From positions 2,697,462 to 2,761,461 of the forward strand of contig CP136069.1 in assembly GCA_032622095.1 (NCBI GenBank): DNA of 64,000 nt, in the 5' to 3' direction. Below, one piece after another: positions 43,302-52,783 of this stretch. Position 1 is the first letter of the stretch. Each line of letters begins with the position of its first letter. The notes under the pieces are model-generated. The model saw nothing but the letters and a program-made list of their open reading frames with translations, had not been told where the DNA came from and searched no databases. The position numbers were made by a program, and so were the translations under genes. Source of the stretch: Siphonodentalium dalli (taxonomy: Eukaryota; Mollusca; Scaphopoda; Gadilida; Siphonodentaliidae).

Positions 43302-45740
43302 TTCTACCTTGTATTTTATGTTTATATTTACCTGTATAACCAGGCACCATATTTTGGGTATATTTATTGTCTCCTGTACTCTCTGGAATGTTTTTATGAA
43401 CTGGTCTGGCTGGACTAGGTTTATGTTTATATTTACCTGTATAACCAGGCACCATATTTTGGGTATATTTATTGTCTCCTGTACTCTCTGGAATGTTTTT
43501 ATGAACTGGTCTGGCTGGACTAGGTTTATGTTTATATTTACCTGTATAACCAGGCACCATATTTTGGGTATATTTATTGTCTCCTGTACTCTCTGGAATG
43601 TTTTTATGAACTGGTCTGGCTGGACTAGGTTTATGTTTATATTTACCTGTATAACCAGGCACCATATTTTGGGTATATTTATTGTCTCCTGTACTCTCTG
43701 GAATGTTTTTATGAACTGGTCTGGCTGGACTAGGTTTATGTTTATATTTACCTGTATAACCAGGCACCATATTTTGGGTATATTTATTGTCTCCTGTACT
43801 CTCTGGAATGTTTTTATGAACTGGTCTGGCTGGACTAGGTTTATGTTTATATTTACCTGTATAACCAGGCACCATATTTTGGGTATATTTATTGTCTCCT
43901 GTACTCTCTGGAATGTTTTTATGAACTGGTCTGGCTGGACTAGGTTTATGTTTATATTTACCTGTATAACCAGGCACCATATTTTGGGTATATTTATTGT
44001 CTCCTGTACTCTCTGGAATGTTTTTATGAACTGGTCTGGCTGGACTAGGTTTATGTTTATATTTACCTGTATAACCAGGCACCATATTTTGGGTATATTT
44101 ATTGTCTCCTGTACTCTCTGGAATGTTTTTTATGAACTGGTCTGGCTGGACTAGGTTTATGTTTATATTTACCTGTATAACCAGGCACCATATTTTGGGT
44201 ATATTTATTGTCTCCTGTACTCTCTGGAATGTTTTTATGAACTGGTCTGGCTGGACTAGGTTTATGTTTATATTTACCTGTATAACCAGGCACCATATTT
44301 TGGGTATATTTATTGTCTCCTGTACTCTCTGGAATGTTTTTATGAACTGGTCTGGCTGGACTAGGTTTATGTTTATATTTACCTGTATAACCAGGCACCA
44401 TATTTTGGGTATATTTATTGTCTCCTGTACTCTCTGGAATGTTTTTATGAACTGGTCTGGCTGGACTAGGCTCAAGGAGTGTTACAGATCTGAATTTCTA
44501 CCTTGTATTTTATGTTTATATTTACCTGTATAACCAGGCACCATATTTTGGGTATATTTATTGTCTCCTGTACTCTCTGGAATGTTTTTATGAACTGGTC
44601 TGGCTGGACTAGGTTTATGTTTATATTTACCTGTATAACCAGGCACCATATTTTGGGTATATTTATTGTCTCCTGTACTCTCTGGAATGTTTTTATGAAC
44701 TGGTCTGGCTGGACTAGGCTCAAGGAGTGTTACAGATCTGAATTTCTACCTTGTATTTTATGTTTATATTTACCTGTATAACCAGGCACCATATTTTGGG
44801 TATATTTATTGTCTCCTGTACTCTCTGGAATGTTTTTATGAACTGGTCTGGCTGGACTAGGTTTATGTTTATATTTACCTGTATAACCAGGCACCATATT
44901 TTGGGTATATTTATTGTCTCCTGTACTCTCTGGAATGTTTTTATGAACTGGTCTGGCTGGACTAGGTTTATGTTTATATTTACCTGTATAACCAGGCACC
45001 ATATTTTGGGTATATTTATTGTCTCCTGTACTCTCTGGAATGTTTTTATGAACTGGTCTGGCTGGACTAGGCTCAAGGAGTGTTACAGATCTGAATTTCT
45101 ACCTTGTATTTTATGTTTATATTTACCTGTATAACCAGGCACCATATTTTGGGTATATTTATTGTCTCCTGTACTCTCTGGAATGTTTTTATGAACTGGT
45201 CTGGCTGGACTAGGTTTATGTTTATATTTACCTGTATAACCAGGCACCATATTTTGGGTATATTTATTGTCTCCTGTACTCTCTGGAATGTTTTTATGAA
45301 CTGGTCTGGCTGGACTAGGCTCAAGGAGTGTTACAGATCTGAATTTCTACCTTGTATTTTATGTTTATATTTACCTGTATAACCAGGCACCATATTTTGG
45401 GTATATTTATTGTCTCCTGTACTCTCTGGAATGTTTTTATGAACTGGTCTGGCTGGACTAGGCTCAAGGAGTGTTACAGATCTGAATTTCTACCTTGTAT
45501 TTTATGTTTATATTTACCTGTATAACCAGGCACCATATTTTGGGTATATTTATTGTCTCCTGTACTCTCTGGAATGTTTTTATGAACTGGTCTGGCTGGA
45601 CTAGGTTTATGTTTATATTTACCTGTATAACCAGGCACCATATTTTCGGTATATTTATTGTCTCCTGTACTCTCTGGAATGTTTTTATGAACTGGTCTGG
45701 CTGGACTAGGCTCAAGGAGTGTTACAGATCTGAATTTCTT
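43302..45740 (-). repeat. Exon-derived minisatellite, 105-bp and 143-bp units (about 21)
   Basis: Each unit (gene strand) holds the last ~80 bp of exon 45623-45746 (PSPARPVHKNIPESTGDNKY, MVPGYTG), the donor ACAG/GTAAATATAAACAT and some intron. About eleven 105-bp units (43313-44470) are followed by a mix in which 143-bp units carry an extra CTCAAGGAGTGTTACAGATC segment from the exon start (44471, 44719, 45072, 45320, 45463, 45711). 105 is divisible by 3, so two minus frames and one plus frame stay open for hundreds of codons; the 143-bp units stop the main frame. One unit has an extra T near 44130. Confidence 0.95.
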
Positions 45741-45746
45741 GTAATC
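45623..45746 (-). CDS. SPMIP5: SPMIP5/C10orf82-like microtubule inner protein, upstream exon
   Basis: Starts after the acceptor TTTTGTTTCAG (45747-) with DYKKFRSVTLLEPSPARPVH, continues KNIPESTGDNKYTENMVPGY and ends TATACAG before the donor GTAAATAT. It leaves one base of a Gly codon that exon 27656-27883 completes. I take this unit as the functional exon because only it has the real acceptor and the full 5' part; its Glu in YTEN differs from Gln in the array copies. It lies at the 5' edge of the minisatellite, so 20 further donor-bearing partial copies follow in the intron. A 5' exon with the start codon is probably beyond 45.8 kb but was not found. Confidence 0.8.
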
Positions 45747-46007
45747 CTGAAACAAAATATGTCACTGATTTCTAATAATTCCATATCATACAAACATGTA
45801 CATGCAGAGGATCTCAAATGAGTCATTCTATACAAAATTTATTAACTGAGTGCATTAAACTCGATTTGAGCCGAGCTCTAGTGAGTTTTATAATCAAATT
45901 TAATTGCGACTAATTTGAGATCCATTTTATCACCTAATGTTCCTAATCACATGGCAAGGAAAAACAATCTCGAAATGGATGGGATTATACAAAATTACTA
46001 TTGATTT

Positions 46008-46078
46008 CCTTAGGCCAAAAAAAATATTTGTGGTTTGGGTTTTCTTGCCGACCCTATTTTAAACCCCCGACCCTAGGA
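46008..46078 (+). repeat. Q-family end fragment
   Basis: CCTTAGGCCAAAAAAAATAT + TTGTGGTTTGGGTT and GACCCTATTTTAAACCCC, as at both ends of 39048-39914. Confidence 0.7.
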
Positions 46079-46182
46079 TGTACCCAAACAGATATAGATT
46101 GTTTAAAATTTTGCATTGGACAAAATGTATGACAGATACAGAAGTGCACTGGATATAAGCTATTTTTTGTTAGACAATGACC

Positions 46183-46332
46183 AAGCCTGCAAATAGCGTG
46201 TCTGTCATTTGCAGAATGAGGTCCCCAGAGGGTGAATTTAGTGACGCTATCCCGCATAGCGGGCTAGCATCACTAAATTCACCCTCTGGGGACCTCATTC
46301 TGCAAATGAGAGACACGCTATTTGCAAGCTTG
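46183..46332. mobile_element. Fold-back element E, solo perfect palindrome
   Basis: CAAGCCTGCAAATAGCGTGT ... CCCGCATAGCGGGCTAGC ... ACACGCTATTTGCAAGCTTG, about 150 bp with arms almost perfectly paired. ORFs on both strands read nearly the same protein, as expected of a palindrome. Confidence 0.9.
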
Positions 46333-46448
46333 AGCATTATCCTATCTTTTACATTTGTATGATTTAGATTGTCCAACTGACTATTGTATTATTTTCTGTT
46401 AAATTTCATCCAAACAAATAAACTATCAATTTATTTATCAAAATATGA

Positions 46449-46920
46449 TTAACCCTTTACCCAACAAAACGGCCAAAAACGCCCAAATAAAGCTTCAACA
46501 GCCTAAAATATCTTCGGTCTGTCTCAATAACACCATACAAATATGGATATCATTGGAACCGGTTCATTGACCACATTGTGATGGTTAGTTATGCCCTGTG
46601 CCAATGCATTCTCTTATATATGCGAGTCGACCATAGGTCGCCTCGCATATATAAGAGAATGCATTGGCCAAAAAAAAAAACTTTTTTTAACACTTTTTAC
46701 CACATTTTTTCTTAGATTCTTTACCAATTTTATAATTTTTTCTTACATTTTTTAACAATGTTTATAATATTTTTCTACATTCTTTGACAATTTTATCATT
46801 TTTAATATGTGTTAAGCCATTGCATTCTCTTATATATGCGAGGCGACCTATGGTCAACTCGCATACCTGTATATAAGAGAATGCATTGGCACAGGCACGT
46901 TCTGTTGGGTAAAGGGTTAA
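46449..46920 (-). mobile_element. PB-A full copy, inverse orientation
   Basis: TTAA at 46449 and 46917; GGCCAAAAACGCCCAAATAA arm on the left, H66 at about 46603-46668 and 46818-46889 (second interrupted by ACCTGTAT), extended AT spacer with three TTCTTACATTCTTT phrases. Confidence 0.85.
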
Positions 46921-47200
46921 TGGGTCATTGAAATGTGTTTTGACTACTAATTTTTTTAATATTGGCCTAAAGTTTAATTATATTCGGAAACCATATTAAT
47001 TATAATTACGTCTCAGCCTAAAATTACGTTTTGAGTTTTAAGTATTGTTAGATATTGGAAATTTTAGTTACGTCATGTGTTGCCATGACAAAATCTCTAC
47101 CCCTACATGTAATGTTCACCTCTTCCCTATGTGATTATTCTATTTAATTTCATTAGCATTTTGATTACCAATGGCAAACAAATACAATAGACCAATGCAT
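46921..47200. other. No recognised feature
   Basis: Unique-looking sequence with no ORF. Confidence 0.4.
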
Positions 47201-47204
47201 AATC

Positions 47205-47365
47205 AAGGTGAGTAATGGGTGAACATCACCAACTTCATCTGGGGAATTTCAATCTGATCCTAGTGGAGGACTAAGCAGAATGAGGTTCCCAGAGGGTTAA
47301 TTTGGCAAAGCTAGCCCACCTCTTGAGGACCTAATTTTGCAAATGTTAGACAACCTATTTCAAGG
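47205..47365. mobile_element. Fold-back element E, degraded
   Basis: GTGAACATCACCAACTTCAT, GCAGAATGAGGTTCCCAGAG and AAATGTTAGACAACCTATTT + CAAGG. Confidence 0.65.
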
Positions 47366-47555
47366 ATTGGAGTTGGTTAGTTAACCCATGGTTCCTGCAC
47401 ACATTTCAATGTGAAATACAAGGGTTTTCCAGGAGTATCAGGGTGTGAAATTCAAGGGTTTTCCAGGAGTGACGGGGTCAAAATTCAAGGATTTTCCAGG
47501 AGTTAGTGGATATTTAATGGATTGTGGGAAACACTGTCTAAGAGCTGCTAGCAAT

Positions 47556-47903
47556 GACCGTGTATACTTACTATGACTGGGTATCATGGGGGATAGGACC
47601 GTGTATACTTACTATGACTGGGTATCATGGGGGGATAGGACCGTGTATACTTACTATGACTGGGTATCATGGGGGGATAGGACCGTGTATACTTACTATG
47701 ACTGGGTATCATGGGGGATAGGACCGTGTATACTTACTATGACTGGGTATCATGGGGGGATAGGACCGTGTATACTTACTATGACTGGGTATCATGGGGG
47801 GATAGGACCGTGTATACTTACTATGACTGGGTATCATGGGGGATAGGACCGTGTATACTTACTATGACTGGGTATCATGGGGGATAGGACCGTGTATACT
47901 TAC
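47556..47903 (-). repeat. ~41-bp minisatellite carrying the splice donor
   Basis: About eight units of GGACCGTGTATACTTACTAT + GACTGGGTATCATGGGGGGA + TA. On the minus strand each unit contains ATAGTAAGTATACAC, the donor that ends exon 47904-48135. Confidence 0.93.
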
Positions 47904-48135
47904 TATGACTTCCAGTGAAGTGAGTCAGTGGAACGGTGTTGTTGATTTCTCGGGATGTCTTTTTGTGTTTTTCGCCGTTGGAATGGGAAACTAAGGCATA
48001 CTCCCCCATATTGGCAGCATCTATTATTTTTAAGCACAGTCGACATCGGGCCTGGCATGCTTGGCCTTCCACGGACTCTGCCCACTCGAATTTTGTTCGC
48101 CACGAAGTTTGGAATCGGCATTTACCACCTGGCAT
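47904..48135 (-). CDS. BED/C2H2-type zinc-finger exon of a hAT-like gene (partial)
   Basis: ATG at 48135: MPGGKCRFQTSWRTKFEWAE, then CRLCLKIIDAANMGEYALVS followed by H-x5-H (HSNGEKH). The KxxFxxSW start and C-x2-C...ANMG(E)xAL-x-SH-x-KH pattern is typical of BED-like fingers that open hAT transposases and derived host genes. Ends GGAAGTCAT A at the donor GTAAGTAT (47903-). The finger binds zinc and DNA in that family. Downstream exons were not found; this may be a fossil or an exapted exon. Medium-high confidence in the finger, low in the gene being active. Confidence 0.7.
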
Positions 48136-48570
48136 ACTTTCATTTTAATGCAAGATATTTTTTTATTTCGTGTGGGAATGCACTTGTGACTAATTAGATA
48201 CATCGAAACAAAAGCTGTTCGGTTCTTACCCAATCAACGAGCCGCAAACAAACGGTAATGGAACTCAACCAAAGATTAAAACAAAGCGGAAGTCGATCGC
48301 CGGTTTTACCAGGAATTACCGTAAATACTCCACAATTTTACCATTCTAGTACGTAATTATTGTTCTGCCAATCGCTGGGTAATTGTGCTTTATTCCGCGA
48401 TCATAACGGACTGCAAATTCAAGGCTTTGCCAACTTTTCAAGGGTGTTTACATGTCTATTATTCAAGGGTTTTCAAGGAGTTTGGTGAAATACAAGGGTT
48501 TTCAAGGGCCTTGAATATGGATTTTCATATTCAAGGGTGTTCAAGGGTTTTCAAGGACCCGCGGGAACCC

Positions 48571-48780
48571 TGTAACCCTTTCATGACTGGACTTTTCTGC
48601 GAAAACCCTGTGCCAATGAATTATCTTACATATGCGAGTCTCCCATAGGAAGCATCGCATACATGTATATTAGAGAATGCATTGGTCTAACAATATTTAA
48701 CTTGAATTTGTAAGCCAGTGCTTATATATGCAAGGATCCCTATGGCAGACTCACATATATAAGAGCACACAAAGTTAATG
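48571..48780 (+). mobile_element. PB-D copy, right end lost
   Basis: TAACCCTTTCATGACTGGAC, GCGAAAACCCTGTGCC, H66 variant (48613-48688) with centre GCGAGTCTCCCATAGGAAGC, spacer AACTTGAATTTGTAAGCCAG, and a degraded second hairpin (48718-48770). Confidence 0.75.
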
Positions 48781-48821
48781 ATCTGTTTCTCAAAAATAAA
48801 TAAAAGGTCGGCCGACCATAG

Positions 48822-49607
48822 TGTCCCCCCCTACAACGTGGCAAGTCGATGCCGCTTTGTTAAAGAAATTAAAAAAATGTTGAAAAAAGTCAAAAGGGTT
48901 AATAATTCGGTAAAAAAATAATTTTCCCGTCATCTATATACATGTAGCACATCAACAATATGTGGGTAACAATACTCTGAAGTTTCAAATATCTACGATC
49001 AAAACTGTAGGAGGAGTTGATTACACCATGAAGGTACCTTCATACAGAAAATTATAAAAAATGTTTTTCAAAGTCGAAAAGCCCCATAACTCTGGGAAAA
49101 ATCATTGGATCAAACTCAAATTTGAACTTGACCCACAAAAAAACAGAATTTCCAATTAAACAATCCAAACTTGAGTTATCATCTGGAAACCAAAGACAAA
49201 ACAAGAAAAATTGAATTTTCTAAGTTGAAAAAAGTTCATAACTCTAGGAAAAATCATCGGATCAAACTCAAATTCGAACTCAACCTGTATCTTGATATGA
49301 CTGATCCTCATAAAAACGGTATTTGCAATTAAAGGATCCAAACTTGAGATATCATCAGGAAACCAAAAAAGTGCGAAATTTTCTAACTAAAATAAAAGTT
49401 GAAAAACAGCTGGAAAAAAGGGAAATAACTCCATAAAAGAACATCGGATAAAACCCAGAATTGCAGAGCACATGTGTTCTTGGTTGAGACACCTACAGAC
49501 CAAGTTTCAATCAAATCGGTTGATCATTACTGGAGTTTTAACTCCGGACGGACGGAGCTGATTACAATAGTCCCCCGAAAATGAAAATATATTTTACGGG
49601 GGACAAT
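48822..49607 (+). mobile_element. P-family element, copy 2
   Basis: GTGTCCCCCCCTACAACGTG at the left, TTTTACGGGGGACAATATT at the right, with an extra GTCCCCCGAAAATG just inside that can form a terminal hairpin. Colinear in inverse with 22364-23075. Three sub-repeats each carry ATAACTC, CATCGGATCAAACTCAAATT and CAATTAAA(G/C)(G/A)ATCCAAACTTGAG; tail GGACGGACGG. Confidence 0.75.
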
Positions 49608-50990
49608 ATTAAAGCGCCGCTAGGTGGTTTTTATCACACACTACAAAAAAAAGTATAATTCATCCTGTCTGCCATAAAAAAAAATTGGGGGGGAATTTTT
49701 ATTTTATGTTTCCAGCAACATGGTCGTGTATGCTCACCTGTGCTGTACAAAATACAATATTTCCTCACCTGTTGAGCTCCAACCTATTATCTGAGGTTAA
49801 TGAAGAGTGCTGTTTTCGGCTTTCGGTATTACGCGCGATCCGTTATTTATACCGGTAAACGTTTGAGATTTTAAACTACTGAACTATATCCGGTTTACGA
49901 TTTCCGACTTCTTTTATTTAATAATATACCCTCCATTGTGTTAGCATTTTGATATCACTTGTGTATACTTGTGTATACAGGAGCATCTTATTAATAAATA
50001 TTAAATATATAATTTTGGGCACATGTTTTCCAAATTGATGCTCATTCATGTATTAATCCTGACCTATTCACATTTCCGGTCAGACACTATAAATCCAAAT
50101 TTCAAATGTTCACAGGTGAATGAAAATGCTACCCCAATGTATTGGATATATTTAATATCATCATCCCCTAGTATATGTGGAGGTTGTGATTGTGAACGCC
50201 AAAGGATGCGTTTGAGAAATTATGAAATGTATTATTAAAACATACTAAACCTTTTAATAAATATAAATATTGTTATAAAATACAGACCTGGTCTGTATCT
50301 TAGTATATATTTCCATTCATGACGGCATCTATGGACGCTTTATAATATTGCGTATCATAATATAAATGCCATTCATTTCTTAATTCAATTTATAAATGCT
50401 CATCTAAACCAATGATATGGAATACATTCATTTGCTTACCATATTGTCTCTGGTACCAGTCAGATAGTCATGTTTGTCTGTATTTGCTGTCGATATTCCA
50501 ATATTCCAGCTGATTTACTAATAATTAATTCCAAAAAGGTTTTGTTTTTGTTTTGTTTTTTTTCCCTCCTGCATCTACAGATTTTCATCCTCAATGTTCG
50601 TAATCCAAGTAATAAAATTGGTCTCGCCTTAACAGCGTTACACATAACATCATACAGGTACATGTATATATAGCTATCGGATACAAGGTTGCACTATCAA
50701 CAAGTTTAACCTTCCCAAGTGACAGTCATAGCGGTGACAAAGAACAATAAAGTTTTGATCTGGTAATTGATTTGTTATTTCACTGTTATAAAGGTTGATA
50801 TGTCTGCATGACTAATATTGCATGTACATGTATACCGGGTATGCTTATTAGTACATAAATTTGTTTTAAAACAAAATCAAATAGTCAAGATTTAGGTCCA
50901 AAACATTGGTTATTCAATTCGGGGATAAACAAATAAAAACCTGCATGTCGGAACATGATGGTCATAAAACATGGAAATAAAAACCTACCT
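49608..50990. other. Intergenic, no recognised gene
   Basis: No ORF with a domain, no repeat family noted apart from TACATGTATATA/TACATGTATACCGGGTATGC phrases (50657, 50824), the latter recurring at 55634. Confidence 0.45.
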
Positions 50991-50997
50991 GCTGGTA

Positions 50998-51139
50998 CAG
51001 TAATGCCCTAAGTAATCGACTCCTTAAACACCGCAGAATTATGGGTAACTTTTCAGAATTTAGTTGGAAATATGGCTTGTTGACATTCATCAGAGAGCTT
51101 TCTCGGGTTTAAAGGAGTTGATTACTTAGGGCATTACTG
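50998..51139. mobile_element. F-family MITE, TA target duplication
   Basis: CAGTAATGCCCTAAGTAATC at the left, GATTACTTAGGGCATTACTG at the right, TA on both sides (50996-50997, 51140-51141); internal AAATATGGCTTGTTGACATT. Confidence 0.88.
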
Positions 51140-51186
51140 TAACTTTCGGCCCTAAAAAAATAAATATAGAAACCTGCCTGCCTGCT

Positions 51187-51555
51187 TTTACCGTTTCAGT
51201 GCCATAAAATAAAAAACATCAATTACCCTGCAGGGAGCCCCACACATATATAGAAGCATATAGAAGAGTGTCGTCTGCTCATGTTTGTCTGGGGCTCTGT
51301 ATGGGTGAAATTATAAAATTGTTAAAGAATACAAGAAAAAATTATTAAAATTGTAAAAAATTGTTAGGCCAATGCAACCTCTTATAATATGCGAGGCGAC
51401 CTATGGTCGACCCGCATATATAAGAGAATGCATTGGCACAGGGCTCTTAGAGCTCTTTCCATCAATGTATCACATTATTATAATCAATAAATTTGAAAAA
51501 TGATCAAGGAAATATGGGTTGATAAAAAAATTGGACTTGGCACTGGAAGGGTTAA
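51187..51555 (+). mobile_element. PB-B copy containing both SH80 and H66
   Basis: Left TTTACCGTTTCAGTGCCA (decayed), right ATTGGACTTGGCACTGGAAG + GGTTAA (TTAA at 51552). SH80 at 51220-51306 and H66 at 51367-51436 lie inside one pair of terminal repeats, showing the two modules co-mobilise. Confidence 0.8.
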
Positions 51556-51589
51556 AAAAAAGTGTCTGATAAACAGATTATCAACTTTG

Positions 51590-51667
51590 TGTGGCCTGAG
51601 AGAATGCACTGGCACAGGATCTTCAGCACCAGCGCAGCTCCCGTCATGAACCTCATGAAAGGTTTAA
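51590..51667 (+). mobile_element. PB-D right end
   Basis: AGAGAATGCACTGGCACAGG, CAGCACCAGCGCAGCTCCCG and TCATGAAAGGTTTAA, the only right terminal repeat of PB-D in the window (TTAA 51664-51667, shared with the next PB-A). Confidence 0.65.
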
Positions 51668-52007
51668 CCCTTTACCCAACAGAAGGGCCCTGTGCCAATG
51701 CATTCTCTTATATATGCGAGTCGACCATAGGTCGCCTCGCATATATAAGAGAATGCATTGGCTTAACACATTAAATTTTTTTTAGGCCAATGCATTCTCT
51801 TATATATGCGAGGCGACCTATGGTCGACTCGCATATATAAGAGAATGCATTGGCACAGGGCATAACTGTAACTATCACAATGTGGTCAAGGAGCCGGTTC
51901 CAATGATATCCATATTTGTATGGTTCTATTGAGACAGACCCAAGATATTTTAGGCTGTTGAAGCTTTATTTGGCCGGTTTTGGCCGGTTTGTTGGGTAAA
52001 GGGTTAA
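51664..52007 (+). mobile_element. PB-A, spacer nearly deleted
   Basis: TTAA at 51664 and 52004. The two H66 (about 51697-51763 and 51786-51852) are separated by only about 22 bp, so the pair can form one long inverted repeat. Confidence 0.88.
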
Positions 52008-52008
52008 T

Positions 52009-52212
52009 TAAGAGATTTATCCCACAGGGACCCCCACACAGATGGAAGCATGCACTGCATAGTGTCGTCTGCTCCAGTCTATGTGGGGCTCTATAAAGGG
52101 TTAAATTATAACTATAAGAGATTTATCCCACAGGGAGCCCCACACAGATGGAAGCATGCACTGCATAGTGTCGTCTGCTCCAGTCTATGTGGGGCTCTAT
52201 AAAGGGTTAAAG
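52009..52212 (+). repeat. Two tandem SH80 hairpins
   Basis: Near-identical ~100-bp units (TAAGAGATTTATCCCACAGG; AGTGTCGTCTGCTCCAGTCT; GGGGCTCTATAAAGGGTTAA). Confidence 0.9.
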
Positions 52213-52740
52213 GATTACAATGCTCATGAAACAACAAAACTCTATCGGAAAGCCACCCCTATTGTGATCACAATAATCCAAGTCCCATAAAAATCGCGTA
52301 ATAAATAAGCCGAGAAATAAATAAATAATACCGCCACCGGTTGTCGGCTATCTCCGTCGCAAAACCTCGCATGACGTCAAGCGAGGTAAACTAATTAAAA
52401 ACACGGAATCAGAGTCGGAGTTAATTGTGTCTACCTATATGACGATGGAAAATCCGGAATTGACATCAGCGCGTGAACGTGATGAAATTACTGTGGGGCA
52501 TATCAATATATAGCATTGTGTACACATGTGTTAATTTTCATCGCGCGGTGAGTTATATTCACTTGTGATTTGTCTTAAGCGCTGTTTGAAAAGTTATTGT
52601 TTTGACAAAAAAAACTATAGAAGGCCGATTGAGCGGGGTATGTAACACTTTCGTGTCAAAAATAAAGCTTATAAAACACGAGCAGGCATGTGAACTCTAT
52701 TCGGGCGCGTGTTCACGATGTTGTTTTAATTTTCCGTATA
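52213..52740. other. No recognised gene; possible 5' flank of the THAP fragment
   Basis: CTCGCATGACGTCAAGCGAG (52366-52385) is a palindrome with a CRE-like TGACGTCA core. No coding signature. Confidence 0.4.
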
Positions 52741-52783
52741 TATGCCCCGAGTGTCCCGTATTTACAATCATTCATTCGTAACA

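Larger units (their letters stand above)
47390..48572 (-). mobile_element. hAT-like remnant with BED-like finger exon
   Basis: The right end, read inwards, is CAGGGTTCCCGCGGGTCCTT; the left tip CATGGTTCCTGCACAC is a weaker match. Subterminal TTCAAGGGTTTTCCAGG-type repeats occur near both ends (47415-47510, 48420-48560). Inside are a C2H2 BED-like finger exon and a minisatellite; the catalytic part of a hAT transposase is not seen. No clear 8-bp target duplication. Confidence 0.5.

Noticed and set aside
43201-44475. Long ORFs on both strands (317 and 411 codons) across the minisatellite
   Set aside because: They arise because the 105-bp unit is a multiple of three with several stop-free frames. 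Only the exon part in one minus frame has family and splice support.
36961-46376. ORFs reading VICRMRSPEGEFSDA...SGDLIL
   Set aside because: Translation of the E-element palindrome; open on both strands for the same symmetry reason.
48822-49607. Helitron ending in a terminal hairpin
   Set aside because: The 3' hairpin is suggestive, but both ends carry inverted GTCCCCCG/CGGGGGAC repeats and no TC...CTRR termini were seen.
14637-51774. Many similar ORFs reading QCILLYMRGDLWSTRIYKRM
   Set aside because: This is the translation of the H66 palindrome, which reads almost the same on both strands; there is no conserved start or domain.
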